NCBI GenBank assembly: GCA_043747595.1
Contig: JAYTOX010000026.1
Coordinates: 1 to 60,475 of the forward strand
Length of the DNA stretch: 60,475 bases
Direction: 5' to 3'
Source of the DNA: JADKIH01 sp043747595
GTDB lineage: Bacteria > Bacteroidota > Bacteroidia > AKYH767-A > 2013-40CM-41-45
Shown here one piece after another: positions 1-9,071 of this stretch. The translations under genes were made by a program, and so were the position numbers. The notes beneath the pieces are model-generated. The model ran no database searches, was not told the DNA's origin, and worked only from the letters and a program-made list of their open reading frames with translations. The stretch's first letter is position 1, and each line of letters begins with the position of its first letter.

Positions 1-91
1 AGTCATAACTCAAGATTTAATTGGTTTGAGTTTGTGATACGAAAAAGATATATTTACGGTAATATTACTAACACAGGCTACCGGAGGTTTA

Positions 92-231
92 GTTCAACAG
101 CACATTTGCGTTAGTCGTGGGCGAAGAGTAAATTTGTAATTCTCGTTTTCGTAGTGAAATTTGTATTCGCAGACTGTTTTGTGCTTCGTAAGTCGCGCCC
201 AACGCAAATCTGCAAACCGTTAGCGGCATGC
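92..231 (+). repeat. attC-like site 1
   Basis: Imperfect palindrome before the first gene. GTTCAAC at 92-98 matches the integron R'' consensus RYYYAAC exactly. The left arm CATTTGCGTTAGTCGTGGGC (from 102) pairs imperfectly with the right arm CGCCCAACGCAAAT (195-209). The site ends with GTTAGCG (219-225) in the R' position. The loop contains TTTTGTGCTTCGTAA, which recurs in other sites. Calling it attC is inference from architecture. Confidence 0.6.
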
Positions 232-308
232 TTTGGCGACAGTGCTAACTCTAAATTCGGAAACATTGAATCAACTTAAACTAGATATTTAATAGAAATC
301 TTATTCAA

Positions 309-752
309 ATGAAAAAAATATTACTGCTGTTGGCTATAACAGTTTCAATTTCTGTAATCGCATTCGGGCAGCACCAGAAGACAAGCAGCAGCGATTCAAC
401 ATTAATTATACAGCTTGAAAATGATTGGGCGAAAGCCCTCATAAATCGTGATGAAACAGTATTTAATAAATTACTTGCTACTGATTTTTTTTACACAGAA
501 AATGAAAAGCTGTATTCTCGGACTGAAGTGATTCGGTCTGTGATGTCAATATCAGACACAGTAGTAAGTGCATACAATGAAGATATGCAGGTGCACATGA
601 AAGATAAAACTGCAATCGTTACCGGTTGGCTCTTCGTCAATGGTAAAGGTGTGGAAGGAAACTTCAAACGAAAATACAGGTTTACTGATATTTGGTTTAA
701 TAAAAAAGGCATCTGGCAATTGATAGCCGCTCAAGATTATTTGCTGCCTTAA
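309..752 (+). CDS. Secreted DUF4440/SnoaL-like (NTF2-fold) protein
   Basis: A 147-residue protein with an N-terminal signal peptide of about 20 residues (Lys-Lys followed by a Leu-rich core ending in AFGQ). The rest is one NTF2-like domain. It opens with the family's usual LENDWAKALINRD helix (about 36-48), where the pocket begins, and ends with a strand reading IWQLIAAQDY. DUF4440 proteins bind small molecules or act as minor enzymes; no substrate can be given here. It is the only gene between sites 1 and 2, so it behaves as a single-gene cassette. The ATG follows an A-rich leader with no Shine-Dalgarno, as is normal in Bacteroidota. Confidence 0.8.
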   Translation: MKKILLLLAITVSISVIAFGQHQKTSSSDSTLIIQLENDWAKALINRDETVFNKLLATDFFYTENEKLYSRTEVIRSVMSISDTVVSAYNEDMQVHMKDKTAIVTGWLFVNGKGVEGNFKRKYRFTDIWFNKKGIWQLIAAQDYLLP

Positions 753-807
753 TTTACTTTTGACAAGCAAATATAACAGTTGATTTGACTTGAAAGATTA
801 GCACGAA

Positions 808-940
808 CTCATAACAGCCGCTAACAGCACTTGCTAAGTTTTCGGGGAATTGTACTTTTAATTTCTTAAATTCGTTTTCGGTAATGGAAAGAATTCTTTC
901 CAAAAGCCGCCACTGACGACAAGCGGCAAAATGTTATGCG
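808..940 (+). repeat. attC-like site 2
   Basis: CATAACA (810-816) pairs with TGTTATG (932-938), and GCCGCT (817-822) pairs with AGCGGC (922-927), leaving a 4-base AAAA bulge on the right. This R''-L''/L'-R' layout with an asymmetric spacer is the arrangement of integron attC sites. GTTATGC occupies 933-939. The upstream TTAGCACGAAC block recurs at other sites. Confidence 0.65.
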
Positions 941-1024
941 TCTAGTTTGACGACATCGGAACTTCCAACTGATTGCAAGGAATTAACTTTAACAACAAAA
1001 AATAAACGGAGTTGCTAAAAACCG

Positions 1025-1042
1025 TCCCGATAGCTATCGGGA
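1025..1042. repeat. 18-bp perfect palindrome
   Basis: TCCCGATAGCTATCGGGA is a perfect palindrome in the leader of the chitinase gene. A near-identical copy with one mismatched pair lies at 26904-26921 inside attC-like site 18. It may form a hairpin in the mRNA or be a short dispersed intergenic repeat; nothing here decides its role. Confidence 0.6.
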
Positions 1043-1073
1043 AGAGTAAGCAAAATATTTAATATAAAACAAA

Positions 1074-3092
1074 ATGAAAAAATCAATTATCTTTTTTGCA
1101 CTATTTCTCTTTATAGGAATAATTGCAACAGCGCAAATTCCAAATCCCGCATTAATCGGTTACTGGCATAACTGGAATGATGTGAATGCACCGTACATTC
1201 AACTTGACCAGATTGATTCGCGTTATAATATTGTTGAAGTGGCTTTCGCGGTACCACATTCGGGTACGGATTATCAAATGGAATTTATTCCTGACCAGGT
1301 TACTGCTGCAACATTTATCAATCAGATGCAAAATTTACAAAGTCAAGGAAAGAAAGTAATCATAAGCATGGGCGGTTCCAATGCCACCATTTCTTTAAGC
1401 AACACCACAGAGCGCGATGCATTCATCACCTCTGTTAACAACATTCTTAACACGTATAATTTTGACGGAATAGATATTGACTTTGAAGGAAGTTCCATTG
1501 TTGTAACCGGAGGAACCATTGCATCACCAACCGATCCGCCAATAATCAATCTTATTTATGCAGTGAAACAAATCATGCAGAATTATTATGCGTCTCACAG
1601 CAAGCGATTAATTCTTACCATGGCTCCTGAAACTGCATTTGTACAAGGTGGCATGTCGGCTTATGGCAACATTTGGGGAGCATACCTGCCGGTAATTCAT
1701 GCTTTGCGCGATTCATTGGAAATACTTCACGTACAACTATACAACAGCGGAACCATGTATGGCATTGACGGAAACATTTATACACAAGGCACTGCCGATT
1801 TTATTGTTGCAATGACCGAGGCAGTGATACAGGGATTCAACACAGCGGGCGGAACGTTTATAGGATTGCCCTCAAGCAAAATTGCTGTTGGACTTCCTGC
1901 CTGTTCAAATGCTGCCGGTGGTGGATTTGTTGACACAGCTACAGTAAAAGCAGCATTAAATTATTTAAGAGGCAATGGAGCGAAGCCCGGTTCATATACA
2001 TTAGCACAGGCAGGTGGGTATCCAACGTTGCGCGGTATGATGACGTGGTCTGTTAATTGGGATGCATTAAGCACCTGCGGCACCGTTTATCAATACGCCA
2101 GAAACTATGCAAGTATTTTTGGCGGAGCCACAGGATGTGGTGTGCCGGCATCATTAAGCACTTCCAACATTACTACTTCCTCTGCAACTTTAAACTGGGG
2201 TGCGGTGTCAGGTGCTGTGAGCTATACTCTTCAATATCGCGCTGCGGGAACTGCCACATGGACATCCTCTACCTCAACAACTAATTCAAAAGTAATTTCA
2301 GGATTAACCGCGTCAACTCAATTTGAATATCAGGTGCTAACAGTGTGTACCTCTTCTTCAAGCGCGTTTAGTGCATCAGCATATTTTACTACCTTAAGTG
2401 CCGGAGGAAATTGTGTGGATAATTATGAACCAAACAACGCCAGTGGGTCGGCAAAATTAATTTCGGTGAACACAGATATTAAAGGATTGATTTCTCCAAG
2501 CAGCGATAATGATTATTTCAAATTTAATAATACCGTTGCAACACCAAATATTAAAATTACGCTGACTACGCTTCCGGCAAACTATAATGTAAAACTTATA
2601 AAATCAGGCACCCTTGCCACGGGCAGTAACAGCGGAGTAACAGATGAAACCATTATTTATAATACATCAATTATCGGTACTTACAAAGTAAAAGTGTATG
2701 GCGTTTCAGGAGCTAACAATGCAACCTCATGCTATACGTTAAAAGTACAATTAAACAGTACACCATTCCGTATAAGTAATTTTGATAATAATACGGCAAC
2801 GGAAGAAGTATCAATAATTACTGAACAAAATCAGGATGAAATAATTTCTGCTTATCCTAATCCTGTTAAAGATATTTTGAATATTAAATTCAATTCTTTG
2901 GAGGAAGGAAAAGTGGGAATCAAAGTGCTTGATGTGTTGGGTAGAACTGTAATTGAATCGCAACGAACAGTTGCAACTGGGATGAACAATTTTGAATTAA
3001 GCATGTCCCAACTCATCGATGGTATTTATTTTATCGGGGTAACAGGTGATGTTAAAAGAGCTATGCGAAAAATTATTCTAGAGAAACATTAA
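1074..3092 (+). CDS. Secreted GH18 chitinase with FN3, PPC-like and T9SS sorting domains
   Basis: A 672-residue exported enzyme predicted to cleave chitin or related beta-1,4-N-acetylglucosamine polymers. Domain order: signal peptide (1-20), GH18 catalytic barrel (about 25-350), fibronectin type III (about 360-440), a bacterial pre-peptidase-like domain starting CVDNYEPNNASG, and a type A T9SS sorting domain (about 595-672) starting SAYPNPVKD. The GH18 signature DxxDxDxE is intact at 131-138 (DGIDIDFE), with E138 the expected acid/base; MTWSVNWD closes the barrel. The T9SS domain predicts release at, or attachment to, the outer membrane. It sits alone between sites 2 and 3, which makes an unusually large cassette. 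Its leader from about 970 shares CTGATTGCAAG with three other cassette leaders. Confidence 0.93.
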   Translation: MKKSIIFFALFLFIGIIATAQIPNPALIGYWHNWNDVNAPYIQLDQIDSRYNIVEVAFAVPHSGTDYQMEFIPDQVTAATFINQMQNLQSQGKKVIISMGGSNATISLSNTTERDAFITSVNNILNTYNFDGIDIDFEGSSIVVTGGTIASPTDPPIINLIYAVKQIMQNYYASHSKRLILTMAPETAFVQGGMSAYGNIWGAYLPVIHALRDSLEILHVQLYNSGTMYGIDGNIYTQGTADFIVAMTEAVIQGFNTAGGTFIGLPSSKIAVGLPACSNAAGGGFVDTATVKAALNYLRGNGAKPGSYTLAQAGGYPTLRGMMTWSVNWDALSTCGTVYQYARNYASIFGGATGCGVPASLSTSNITTSSATLNWGAVSGAVSYTLQYRAAGTATWTSSTSTTNSKVISGLTASTQFEYQVLTVCTSSSSAFSASAYFTTLSAGGNCVDNYEPNNASGSAKLISVNTDIKGLISPSSDNDYFKFNNTVATPNIKITLTTLPANYNVKLIKSGTLATGSNSGVTDETIIYNTSIIGTYKVKVYGVSGANNATSCYTLKVQLNSTPFRISNFDNNTATEEVSIITEQNQDEIISAYPNPVKDILNIKFNSLEEGKVGIKVLDVLGRTVIESQRTVATGMNNFELSMSQLIDGIYFIGVTGDVKRAMRKIILEKH

Positions 3093-3167
3093 ACTGCATA
3101 CAGAGTATGTTTGACAATATAGTGAACTAACAGCCTAATGTAACTTCCTGGGCAAAGTAGCACGAAA

Positions 3168-3319
3168 GCATAACAATAAGATTAAAAGAATTTTTTTTGA
3201 AAAGGGTTTTGATAGGTTAACGAACAGTTGTACTTCTACCAATCAGTGGTGCGTAAACAAACGTTGTGCACCTAATCCCCCTTTTTTAAAACTTCTTTAA
3301 TCCCTTCTTCGTTATTTGC
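3168..3319 (+). repeat. attC-like site 3
   Basis: GCATAAC (3168-3174) opens the site. GATTAAAAGAATTTT (from 3180) pairs with AAAACTTCTTTAATC (3288-3302) with the typical offset, AAGGG pairs with CCCTT-type sequence, and GTTATTTGC (3311) closes it. It belongs to the AT-rich stem family (type A) also seen in sites 6, 13, 18, 19 and 25. Confidence 0.6.
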
Positions 3320-3326
3320 AATAAGT

Positions 3327-3848
3327 TTATTGCGAAGCTTTCTCCATAGTGTCTAAAACTTTCTCCGGATGGATATCTTTTGATAATTCCTCTATCTCTT
3401 TATCTTCGACAACTTCAACATCCATTTTTTTTGCGACAGCCGTTATCAATGTCAAAATCCTGGTAACCTCATGTTCTGTAAGCAGGCTAATTTGTAGATC
3501 CAATTCTGCCCATTTCTCTGACTGGGCATTCATGTGTTTCTGGCCAATCAATACAAACGTTGTAAGAAAAATTGCCTCCACAGCAGCAAACGTCGCAAGA
3601 ATTATAAAACTTGGGTCGAAAGGTTTTAGATTCAGAAATCCTAAATTCCAAATTATCCACGTACCAAATAAAATTGAATGAATAAAAACAGATAGCATAC
3701 TAGCTGCAAAAGAAGTGATCGAGCTTACAATTTTTTCGCTCAAACTTCTCTTCTTTCGATCTTCCTTTTTTCTATGCAAAAGCGCATTGACATTTCTTTC
3801 AACGATTTGTGTTATATCGGGTGTTTCATCTTTAGTTGTTGTACTCAT
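3327..3848 (-). CDS. DUF1003 membrane protein
   Basis: A 173-residue protein with two transmembrane segments (about 58-77 and 90-112). It contains the DUF1003 core FDPSFIILATFAAVEAIFLT followed by a soluble, probably helical C-terminal region. Function of the family is unknown. A second, closer-to-consensus DUF1003 protein lies at 53786. It is one of only two genes in the cassette region read on the minus strand, and its stop lies 8 bp past the closing box of site 3. It therefore seems to travel as a cassette whose gene is reversed. Confidence 0.8.
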   Translation of the reverse strand: MSTTTKDETPDITQIVERNVNALLHRKKEDRKKRSLSEKIVSSITSFAASMLSVFIHSILFGTWIIWNLGFLNLKPFDPSFIILATFAAVEAIFLTTFVLIGQKHMNAQSEKWAELDLQISLLTEHEVTRILTLITAVAKKMDVEVVEDKEIEELSKDIHPEKVLDTMEKASQ

Positions 3849-3937
3849 ATGATGTGCTTTACTATCCTAAACCTTAATAATTGTGCCAGATTTTCCAAAA
3901 CGACTAACCCAAGAAAAAGGGTAGTCCAAAACCTCTA

Positions 3938-4069
3938 GCCAACACAGGTCTGGCACCATTTGATCATTTTGCTTCGTAAGACAAATTAGAGGATATTTGA
4001 AATCAGGCTTCGCAAATAAAAATATAGTAAGGAAAACCAAGCGAGCGCCAGGCCAGGGAACGTTATGCG
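3938..4069 (+). repeat. attC-like site 4
   Basis: GCCAACA (3938-3944) opens the site. CAGGTCTGGCAC (3944-3955) pairs imperfectly with GCGCCAGGCCAGG (4045-4057), and GTTATGC (4062-4068) closes it. The 128-codon minus-strand frame that crosses it is an accident of the repeat. Confidence 0.5.
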
Positions 4070-4253
4070 CAACCACTAACCGCTCCGATTGAACATTCTG
4101 CTTACCCGAAAAGACACCACTCAGAAAGTCGGCAAAGCTGTTTTGGCTATCCCTCTGTAAAATAAAAAGAGAGGCAACCACACCACACAAAACCCACCCA
4201 TATGTTGCCTCACATTTTTTTTTACTCCAACGATCATCGCTCCGAGTAAACAT

Positions 4254-4544
4254 TTCCGCTACTTAAATTGCAATTGCTTTATCAGCATATAACTGTTGAG
4301 GAAACTTTTCTTTGTGCTTAGTTCATTATGGGCAAATTATTTCTCATTTAAAATTGTCTTGTGTCTGATGAAAATATGGCACAAATTTTTTGTGGTATTA
4401 GTAGAATAGAAAATTTCCACAAATTAAAAAGTACGAATCATGTAATACATATACAAAATTGTGTAACACATTACTTCTTATGTGTTCGCAATTTTACAAC
4501 TTAATTTAAAAAATAATTTTCAAAAATTTTTCAAAAAAGTAAAA
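4254..4544. other. Intergenic region upstream of the 4545 operon
   Basis: AT-rich with no convincing reading frame. It contains GTGTAACACATTAC around 4460 and several short inverted motifs. It probably holds the promoter of the lipoprotein/DUF2383/hydrolase group, but no clear -33/-7 pair could be chosen. Confidence 0.4.
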
Positions 4545-5243
4545 ATGAAAAATTATCTATCAATGCTTTCGCTCATGGCAGCCACAGTATTTACAATGAG
4601 TAGTTGTGACTCAGCACAATCAAATGATAACGCAGCAGCAGCCAACACGCCTCAAAACTTGAAAAGCACCGAAAGCATGAAACAAAATAATGACATAGCA
4701 GATGTTTCAAGTTGGAATAAATCATGTCAAATGGCAGTGGATGAAATTACAAAAAAATACGGCAAACCAAACGGTGTTACGGCTGATGAACTCATTTGGA
4801 CAAACGCAGGAGTGTGGAAAAAAATCTGTATTTCTAAAATGGAATCCAAACACAGTTTCCCCATTGAACATACCGACATGATGCAAACAACCATGATGTA
4901 TAAAGTGCCCGAAGATAAAATGGACGAGTTAGGAATGTTTGATGGCAGCGTAACTTTTGACCGCACACAAGGCACTATGAGCGCACGATGCGATAAGGAG
5001 GCAAACAATTTCTTAGCTCTCAATTTAGCTAATGACATTATCACCAACAAAAAATCAGTCGCACAGGCACGACAAGCCTATGGTGATATTATCAAAGAAA
5101 AAATGAGTGGAAAAAATCCCGAATACATGGAAAAACTTACTTTCTCATCTCAAGCTAACGCAGCCGACCCCGATAAAAACACAACAGGTTTAACAAAAGC
5201 AGAAGTAACAGCAGCAGTTGAAAAAAATAGTGCCAATAAATAA
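4545..5243 (+). CDS. Putative lipoprotein, unknown function
   Basis: A 232-residue protein starting MKNYLSMLS, with a lipobox at TMSSC (about residues 15-19), so probably lipid-anchored. The mature part begins with an Asn/Ala-rich linker, then a folded domain with one Cys early (SWNKSCQMAVDE) and one in the middle (SARCDKEANN). I do not recognise a family. An upstream in-frame start at 4482 would bury the signal peptide, so 4545 is preferred. The DUF2383 gene follows after 38 bp and the hydrolase after a further 114 bp, all on the same strand, which suggests one transcription unit. Confidence 0.7.
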   Translation: MKNYLSMLSLMAATVFTMSSCDSAQSNDNAAAANTPQNLKSTESMKQNNDIADVSSWNKSCQMAVDEITKKYGKPNGVTADELIWTNAGVWKKICISKMESKHSFPIEHTDMMQTTMMYKVPEDKMDELGMFDGSVTFDRTQGTMSARCDKEANNFLALNLANDIITNKKSVAQARQAYGDIIKEKMSGKNPEYMEKLTFSSQANAADPDKNTTGLTKAEVTAAVEKNSANK

Positions 5244-5281
5244 TTCAATAATAAAATCAAACAATTAAATAAATAATCAAA

Positions 5282-5743
5282 ATGGAAAAGGAAAAAACGA
5301 TTGAAGTGTTAAACGCACTCATAACCATAAACAATGATAGAATTGAAGGTTACGAAACAGCGTCAAAAGAAACTGACGAACAAGATTTAAAAACTTTATT
5401 TGCACAATTCACCTCAACAAGTCAAAAATGCAAACAAGAATTGGTAGGTGAAATAACTAAGTTAGGCGGCACAGCCACCGAAGGCACAAAAAATTCAGGA
5501 AAATTTTTCCGTGTATGGATGGATGTAAAAGCAGCACTCACAGGCAAAGACCGCAAAGCAATTCTCAACTCATGCGAGTATGGAGAAGACATGGCGGTTG
5601 AAACGTATGAAAAAGCATTAAAAAATGATTTGGAAAATTTAAATTCCGAACAACAAACAATCATTAACTCACAACACGCCTTAATAAAAGCAGACCACGA
5701 CAAAGTAAAATCTATGCGTGACAGCTTAGTTGAGCAACATTAA
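5282..5743 (+). CDS. PA2169-family four-helix-bundle protein (DUF2383)
   Basis: A 153-residue cytoplasmic, almost all-helical protein. The family opening is clear (EVLNALITINNDRIEGYETA, residues 8-27), as is the central WMDVKAALTGKDRKAILNSCEYGED segment (split between two helices). The fold is a ferritin-like four-helix bundle; in other bacteria such genes are associated with stress responses, but the metal or partner is unknown. The ATG follows an AAATAATCAAA leader. It lies between a lipoprotein and an alpha/beta hydrolase. Confidence 0.85.
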   Translation: MEKEKTIEVLNALITINNDRIEGYETASKETDEQDLKTLFAQFTSTSQKCKQELVGEITKLGGTATEGTKNSGKFFRVWMDVKAALTGKDRKAILNSCEYGEDMAVETYEKALKNDLENLNSEQQTIINSQHALIKADHDKVKSMRDSLVEQH

Positions 5744-5857
5744 TTATTGTTAAAATAAATCAACAAATAATTAACTAACATTTCAAAAAAGCAGGAAGAA
5801 TCAAATTCGCTTTCATTCTTCCGGTTTATATAATTAATAAACTAAATAAATCACATT

Positions 5858-6754
5858 ATGACTTTCATTAAAACAAAATCAACAGCTACAAATAACTCCG
5901 TTAATATTTTTTATCAGGAGTATGGCACAGGTAAGCCCGTTATATTTATTCACGGCTGGCCTCTTAACCACGAAATGTGGGAATACCAGTTAGCAGAACT
6001 TCCAAAACATAATCTTCGCTGCATTGCGTATGACCGCAGAGGATTTGGCAAATCAGACCGTCCTTGGGAAAGTTACAATTACGATACACTTGTCGATGAC
6101 TTAAACGAATTAATTACTCAATTAAATTTATCATCAGTGGTGCTTGTCGGGTTTTCTATGGGTGGTGGCGAAATTGCACGTTACATTGGAAAATATGGAA
6201 CAGAAAAAATTGAGAAAGTTGTTCTCATAAGTTCCGTAACACCTTACATGCTTAAAACCGATGATAATTCTGAAGGACTGGAAAAAGAAATGTTTGATGA
6301 TATGGTTGAAAAAATTTCAGCCGACCGTCCCGCCTTTCTTTCCGAATTTGGCAAACAGTTTTACGGTGTAACTATGCTAAATCAAACCGTCAGCAAACCT
6401 TTATTAGAATGGAATCAAATGTTATGCCTTATGAGTTCTCCAAAAGCAACAGTAGATTGCGTTCGTTCATTTTCAGAAACAGATTTCAGAGATGATGTAA
6501 AAAAAATTACAGTCCCTGTTTTAATCATTCATGGTGATGCTGATAAAACTGTTCCCATTAATGTGTCAGGAAACAAAACAGCAGTACTCCTTCCACATGC
6601 AAAATACATTGTGTATAACGATGCACCGCATGGTTTATTCATTACCGAAAAAGAAAAGCTAAATGCTGACTTATTAAATTTTATTACAGCAGAAGATTCA
6701 GTATTTCAATCTGACGAACAAGAAAAATCAGTTCCTTTTAATTCACAATTTTAA
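5858..6754 (+). CDS. Alpha/beta hydrolase, non-haem chloroperoxidase/esterase type
   Basis: A 298-residue cytoplasmic hydrolase. The oxyanion motif HGWPLNHEMW is near residue 31. The nucleophile elbow is GFSMGG with Ser100, the acid lies in HGDADKTVP and the His in DAPHGL, so the Ser-Asp-His triad is complete. Length is slightly above the usual 275 because of a polar tail (about 278-298). This group includes cofactor-free haloperoxidases and esterases; the natural substrate cannot be read from sequence. It is the last gene before site 5. Confidence 0.88.
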   Translation: MTFIKTKSTATNNSVNIFYQEYGTGKPVIFIHGWPLNHEMWEYQLAELPKHNLRCIAYDRRGFGKSDRPWESYNYDTLVDDLNELITQLNLSSVVLVGFSMGGGEIARYIGKYGTEKIEKVVLISSVTPYMLKTDDNSEGLEKEMFDDMVEKISADRPAFLSEFGKQFYGVTMLNQTVSKPLLEWNQMLCLMSSPKATVDCVRSFSETDFRDDVKKITVPVLIIHGDADKTVPINVSGNKTAVLLPHAKYIVYNDAPHGLFITEKEKLNADLLNFITAEDSVFQSDEQEKSVPFNSQF

Positions 6755-6958
6755 AAATAAATTACAAAATCCGACTATTGAAACCGATTATAATTTGGAC
6801 TTTAAATACAACAAGCACGAAATTCAAATACGGACAATAAATTGAAACTGGAGAAATATTTCATTTAGGTTAAAACAGATTATCCAACTTGAAAACTATC
6901 TTCGGACAAAGTGTGTGCAGTCTTGACACTTCAACGCTTCGGACAGACAGAAGGGCAT

Positions 6959-7092
6959 CCGGTAACTGCGGGTTTAAGAAATTGGCGTTTCAGTGGTTAA
7001 ATGAAGCTTTGTTCATCGTATCAAGTGTAGTGCTGTCAGAAAGTTTTGTACTCCGAAATCGCCAACTTCTTAAACCCACAAACCGTTGTGCG
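6959..7092 (+). repeat. attC-like site 5 (GC-rich stem type)
   Basis: GGGTTTAAGAAATTGGCG (6970-6987) pairs with CGCCAACTTCTTAAACCC (7060-7077) over 17 of 18 positions; the single mismatch is A facing C. CGGTAAC (6960-6966) and GTTGTGC (7085-7091) occupy the R'' and R' positions. This is one of the best stems in the window. Confidence 0.75.
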
Positions 7093-7187
7093 AAATATTT
7101 TGAGCAATGTCCGCCAGTGCTCTCAGAATAAATTTATGCTAATGAAAGTTTATTATATTCACAGCTTAATTTTAAAATAAATAAACC

Positions 7188-7772
7188 ATGAAAAAATTGT
7201 TTTTTGCTTCTTTAATTGTATTAATAACTTCGTGTAATTTTCTTTTTGCACAGACAGCAGTTGAGAAGAAGGTAGGCACGTTGAAAACATATGACGGAGA
7301 GCTTATCTCTATGTATGACTACGCCAGCAAGGATGCAGACTCTTGGTCATTTCATGATGAGAAAGGAAAATTTAAAAACATTAAATCAAAAAAGATTGCA
7401 TGGATGATGATGGGGTCAAGAAGGTACCTCAATCATAACATACGCGACAATAAAAAGGAACAAAGAATACTTGAACTGGTTGCGATGACGGCTAAGTATA
7501 AATTGTTTTTTTACGAAGGATATAACAACTTCATCTACATCTTCGACATGGATGACAAGCTGGTGGAAGACCCCATTAAGCTGATGCTTGCTTCAGAAGG
7601 AGGCAGCCATGGCAATAATGAAAAAGCTGCAAAAACCATTGCAGGTTATTTCTCCGATTGCCCTGACTTCGTTTCGCTGCTGAATGAAAATGTAAAGAAC
7701 CACAGCGCCCTGTTTGGTGGCGGTTACACAGCATGCCCTAGCAGTCCGGATGTCGAAACGCTTTTTAAATAA
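7188..7772 (+). CDS. Secreted protein of unknown function
   Basis: A 194-residue protein with a signal peptide ending near LFAQ (about residue 22), so probably periplasmic or outer-membrane associated. The mature part has a beta-rich start (EKKVGTLKTYDGELISMYDY) and a C-terminal segment that reads as helical. This layout is common in Bacteroidota cell-envelope proteins, but I recognise no named family. It is the only gene between sites 5 and 6. Confidence 0.65.
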   Translation: MKKLFFASLIVLITSCNFLFAQTAVEKKVGTLKTYDGELISMYDYASKDADSWSFHDEKGKFKNIKSKKIAWMMMGSRRYLNHNIRDNKKEQRILELVAMTAKYKLFFYEGYNNFIYIFDMDDKLVEDPIKLMLASEGGSHGNNEKAAKTIAGYFSDCPDFVSLLNENVKNHSALFGGGYTACPSSPDVETLFK

Positions 7773-7812
7773 GGCAGAGAAGACAACCCTGGAAGAAGTA
7801 CCGCACCAACTT

Positions 7813-8026
7813 GGAATAACATCAAAACTAAAAGAAATAAAATTTTTTGAAGGGTTGCTGGAAGTTAGTAGATTGCATGCAAGGAACATCCCGCGCTTTG
7901 CAAAAAAGCTTGAGCCGGAAACTTGGAATTGTTGGAGAGTTTAATTGGCGCAAGCTTTTTGCCTTAACAGTGTACTTTCTAACCCTTCAAAAAATTTACT
8001 TCTTTAGTTCCTTGTGCGTTGTACGA
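7813..8026 (+). repeat. attC-like site 6
   Basis: GAATAAC (7814-7820) opens the site. CTAAAAGAAATAAAATTTTT (from 7828) continuing into TGAAGGGTT pairs with AACCCTTCA continuing into AAAAATTTACTTCTTTAG (7981-8007), with one extra A and an A:C mismatch. GTTGTAC (8019-8025) closes it. The stem is nearly 30 bp long. Confidence 0.72.
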
Positions 8027-8045
8027 TATGCTAAAGCAGTCCACG

Positions 8046-8825
8046 ATGAAAATTATTCAACTGATTATCTTGTTACTTTCGACCTTTAAGCTTTCCTATT
8101 CACAGACTGCTGAAGAATTAAATAAACAATCAAAAGAACTTCTTGACAAAAGGGAATTTGAAAAGGCCATTCCAATTTTGAGAAAGGCTGCAGAACTCGG
8201 AAGTGGGGAAGCGCAATACAATTTAGGATATTTTCTGCAAAACGGAGTTGGAACGGAAAAAAATATATCAGAATCAATTCAATGGTATAAAAAATCCTCA
8301 GATAATAATTTCAATGATGGACATTATGCATTAATGATGGCTTATGGAAATGGCGACGGTGTTGAACAAAATTTAGAATTTGCTTTTAGTTACGCAATGA
8401 AATGTGCAAATAACAATGATCCGACCTGCACATGGAATATTGTAAATTGTTATTTGACTGGAAATGGAGTAGCAAAAGATATAGTTAAATTTAAAGAATG
8501 GATAATCAGACTTGCAAAACTTGAAAATCCTGAAAACTTAACTCAGAGCGGATATATTACTTCTGCCAGATTAGAATTGGCAAAATATTATAGAGAAGGT
8601 CAATACTTCGACAAGGATTTAGACGAAAGTTATTTATGGTATATCATTTACAATGAATCAAAAAGAGATTTTTCAATTTTGGTTCAACAAGAGGCAATCG
8701 AAGCAATCAAAAAACTGGAGCAAGAACTTTCCAAAAACTACATTGAAAAAGGAAAGTCAAATGCTGAAAAGCTATTAGGAAGAAAACTTAATAACTATGC
8801 GGAACTTTATAAGACCTCATTATAG
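8046..8825 (+). CDS. Secreted Sel1-repeat protein
   Basis: A 259-residue protein with an N-terminal signal peptide (MKIIQLIILLLSTFK then SYSQ). It is followed by TPR-related Sel1 repeats: KAAELGSGEAQYNLGYFLQN, a second starting WYKKSSDNNFNDGHYALM, and later weaker copies up to about residue 200. Sel1 proteins are protein-interaction scaffolds; no partner is evident. The start at 8046 is chosen over 8019 because it gives a clean signal peptide and because 8019 lies inside the closing box of site 6. Confidence 0.8.
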   Translation: MKIIQLIILLLSTFKLSYSQTAEELNKQSKELLDKREFEKAIPILRKAAELGSGEAQYNLGYFLQNGVGTEKNISESIQWYKKSSDNNFNDGHYALMMAYGNGDGVEQNLEFAFSYAMKCANNNDPTCTWNIVNCYLTGNGVAKDIVKFKEWIIRLAKLENPENLTQSGYITSARLELAKYYREGQYFDKDLDESYLWYIIYNESKRDFSILVQQEAIEAIKKLEQELSKNYIEKGKSNAEKLLGRKLNNYAELYKTSL

Positions 8826-8836
8826 AAAAGCACATC

Positions 8837-8931
8837 GTACAACATCGTATAGCCACCACACTATTTTTGCTCTATTTATTTTTATATTTCGGTAAAAAAA
8901 TAATGCTTCGGCAATGCTAAACATTAGCGGT
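8837..8931 (+). repeat. attC-like site 7, degenerate
   Basis: GTACAAC (8837-8843) and ATTAGCG (8923-8929) lie where R'' and R' are expected. The loop and right arm (TTTTTATATTTCGGTAAAAA, GCTTCGGCAATGC) are nearly identical to site 10, but the left arm is eroded, so only weak pairing remains. Confidence 0.45.
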
Positions 8932-9071
8932 CATTGTATCGCAGAATCAAGAATCTAACGCAATACGTGAATTATGTAATTCATTTCTAAGATTCCGTAA
9001 TGTTTCATACACTCAAATACGATAATTTTATACAGTTGATAAAACTCATTAACAGCATCAACTAAAATAAA

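Noticed and set aside
3867..4253. 128-codon open frame on the - strand
   Set aside because: It crosses site 4 entirely and its translation has no recognisable domain or proper start context.
4440..4490. A fourth copy of the TGTAA-N8-TTACA dyad before the lipoprotein gene
   Set aside because: TGTAA occurs, but the matching half-site is not 8 bases away and the distance to the start codon differs.
6889..7131. 80-codon open frame on the + strand
   Set aside because: It runs through the arms and loop of attC-like site 5 and has no protein-like pattern; the frame follows from the palindrome.
7714..8089. Two overlapping + strand frames of 76 and 80 codons
   Set aside because: They read through site 6 and the ends of real genes in other frames.
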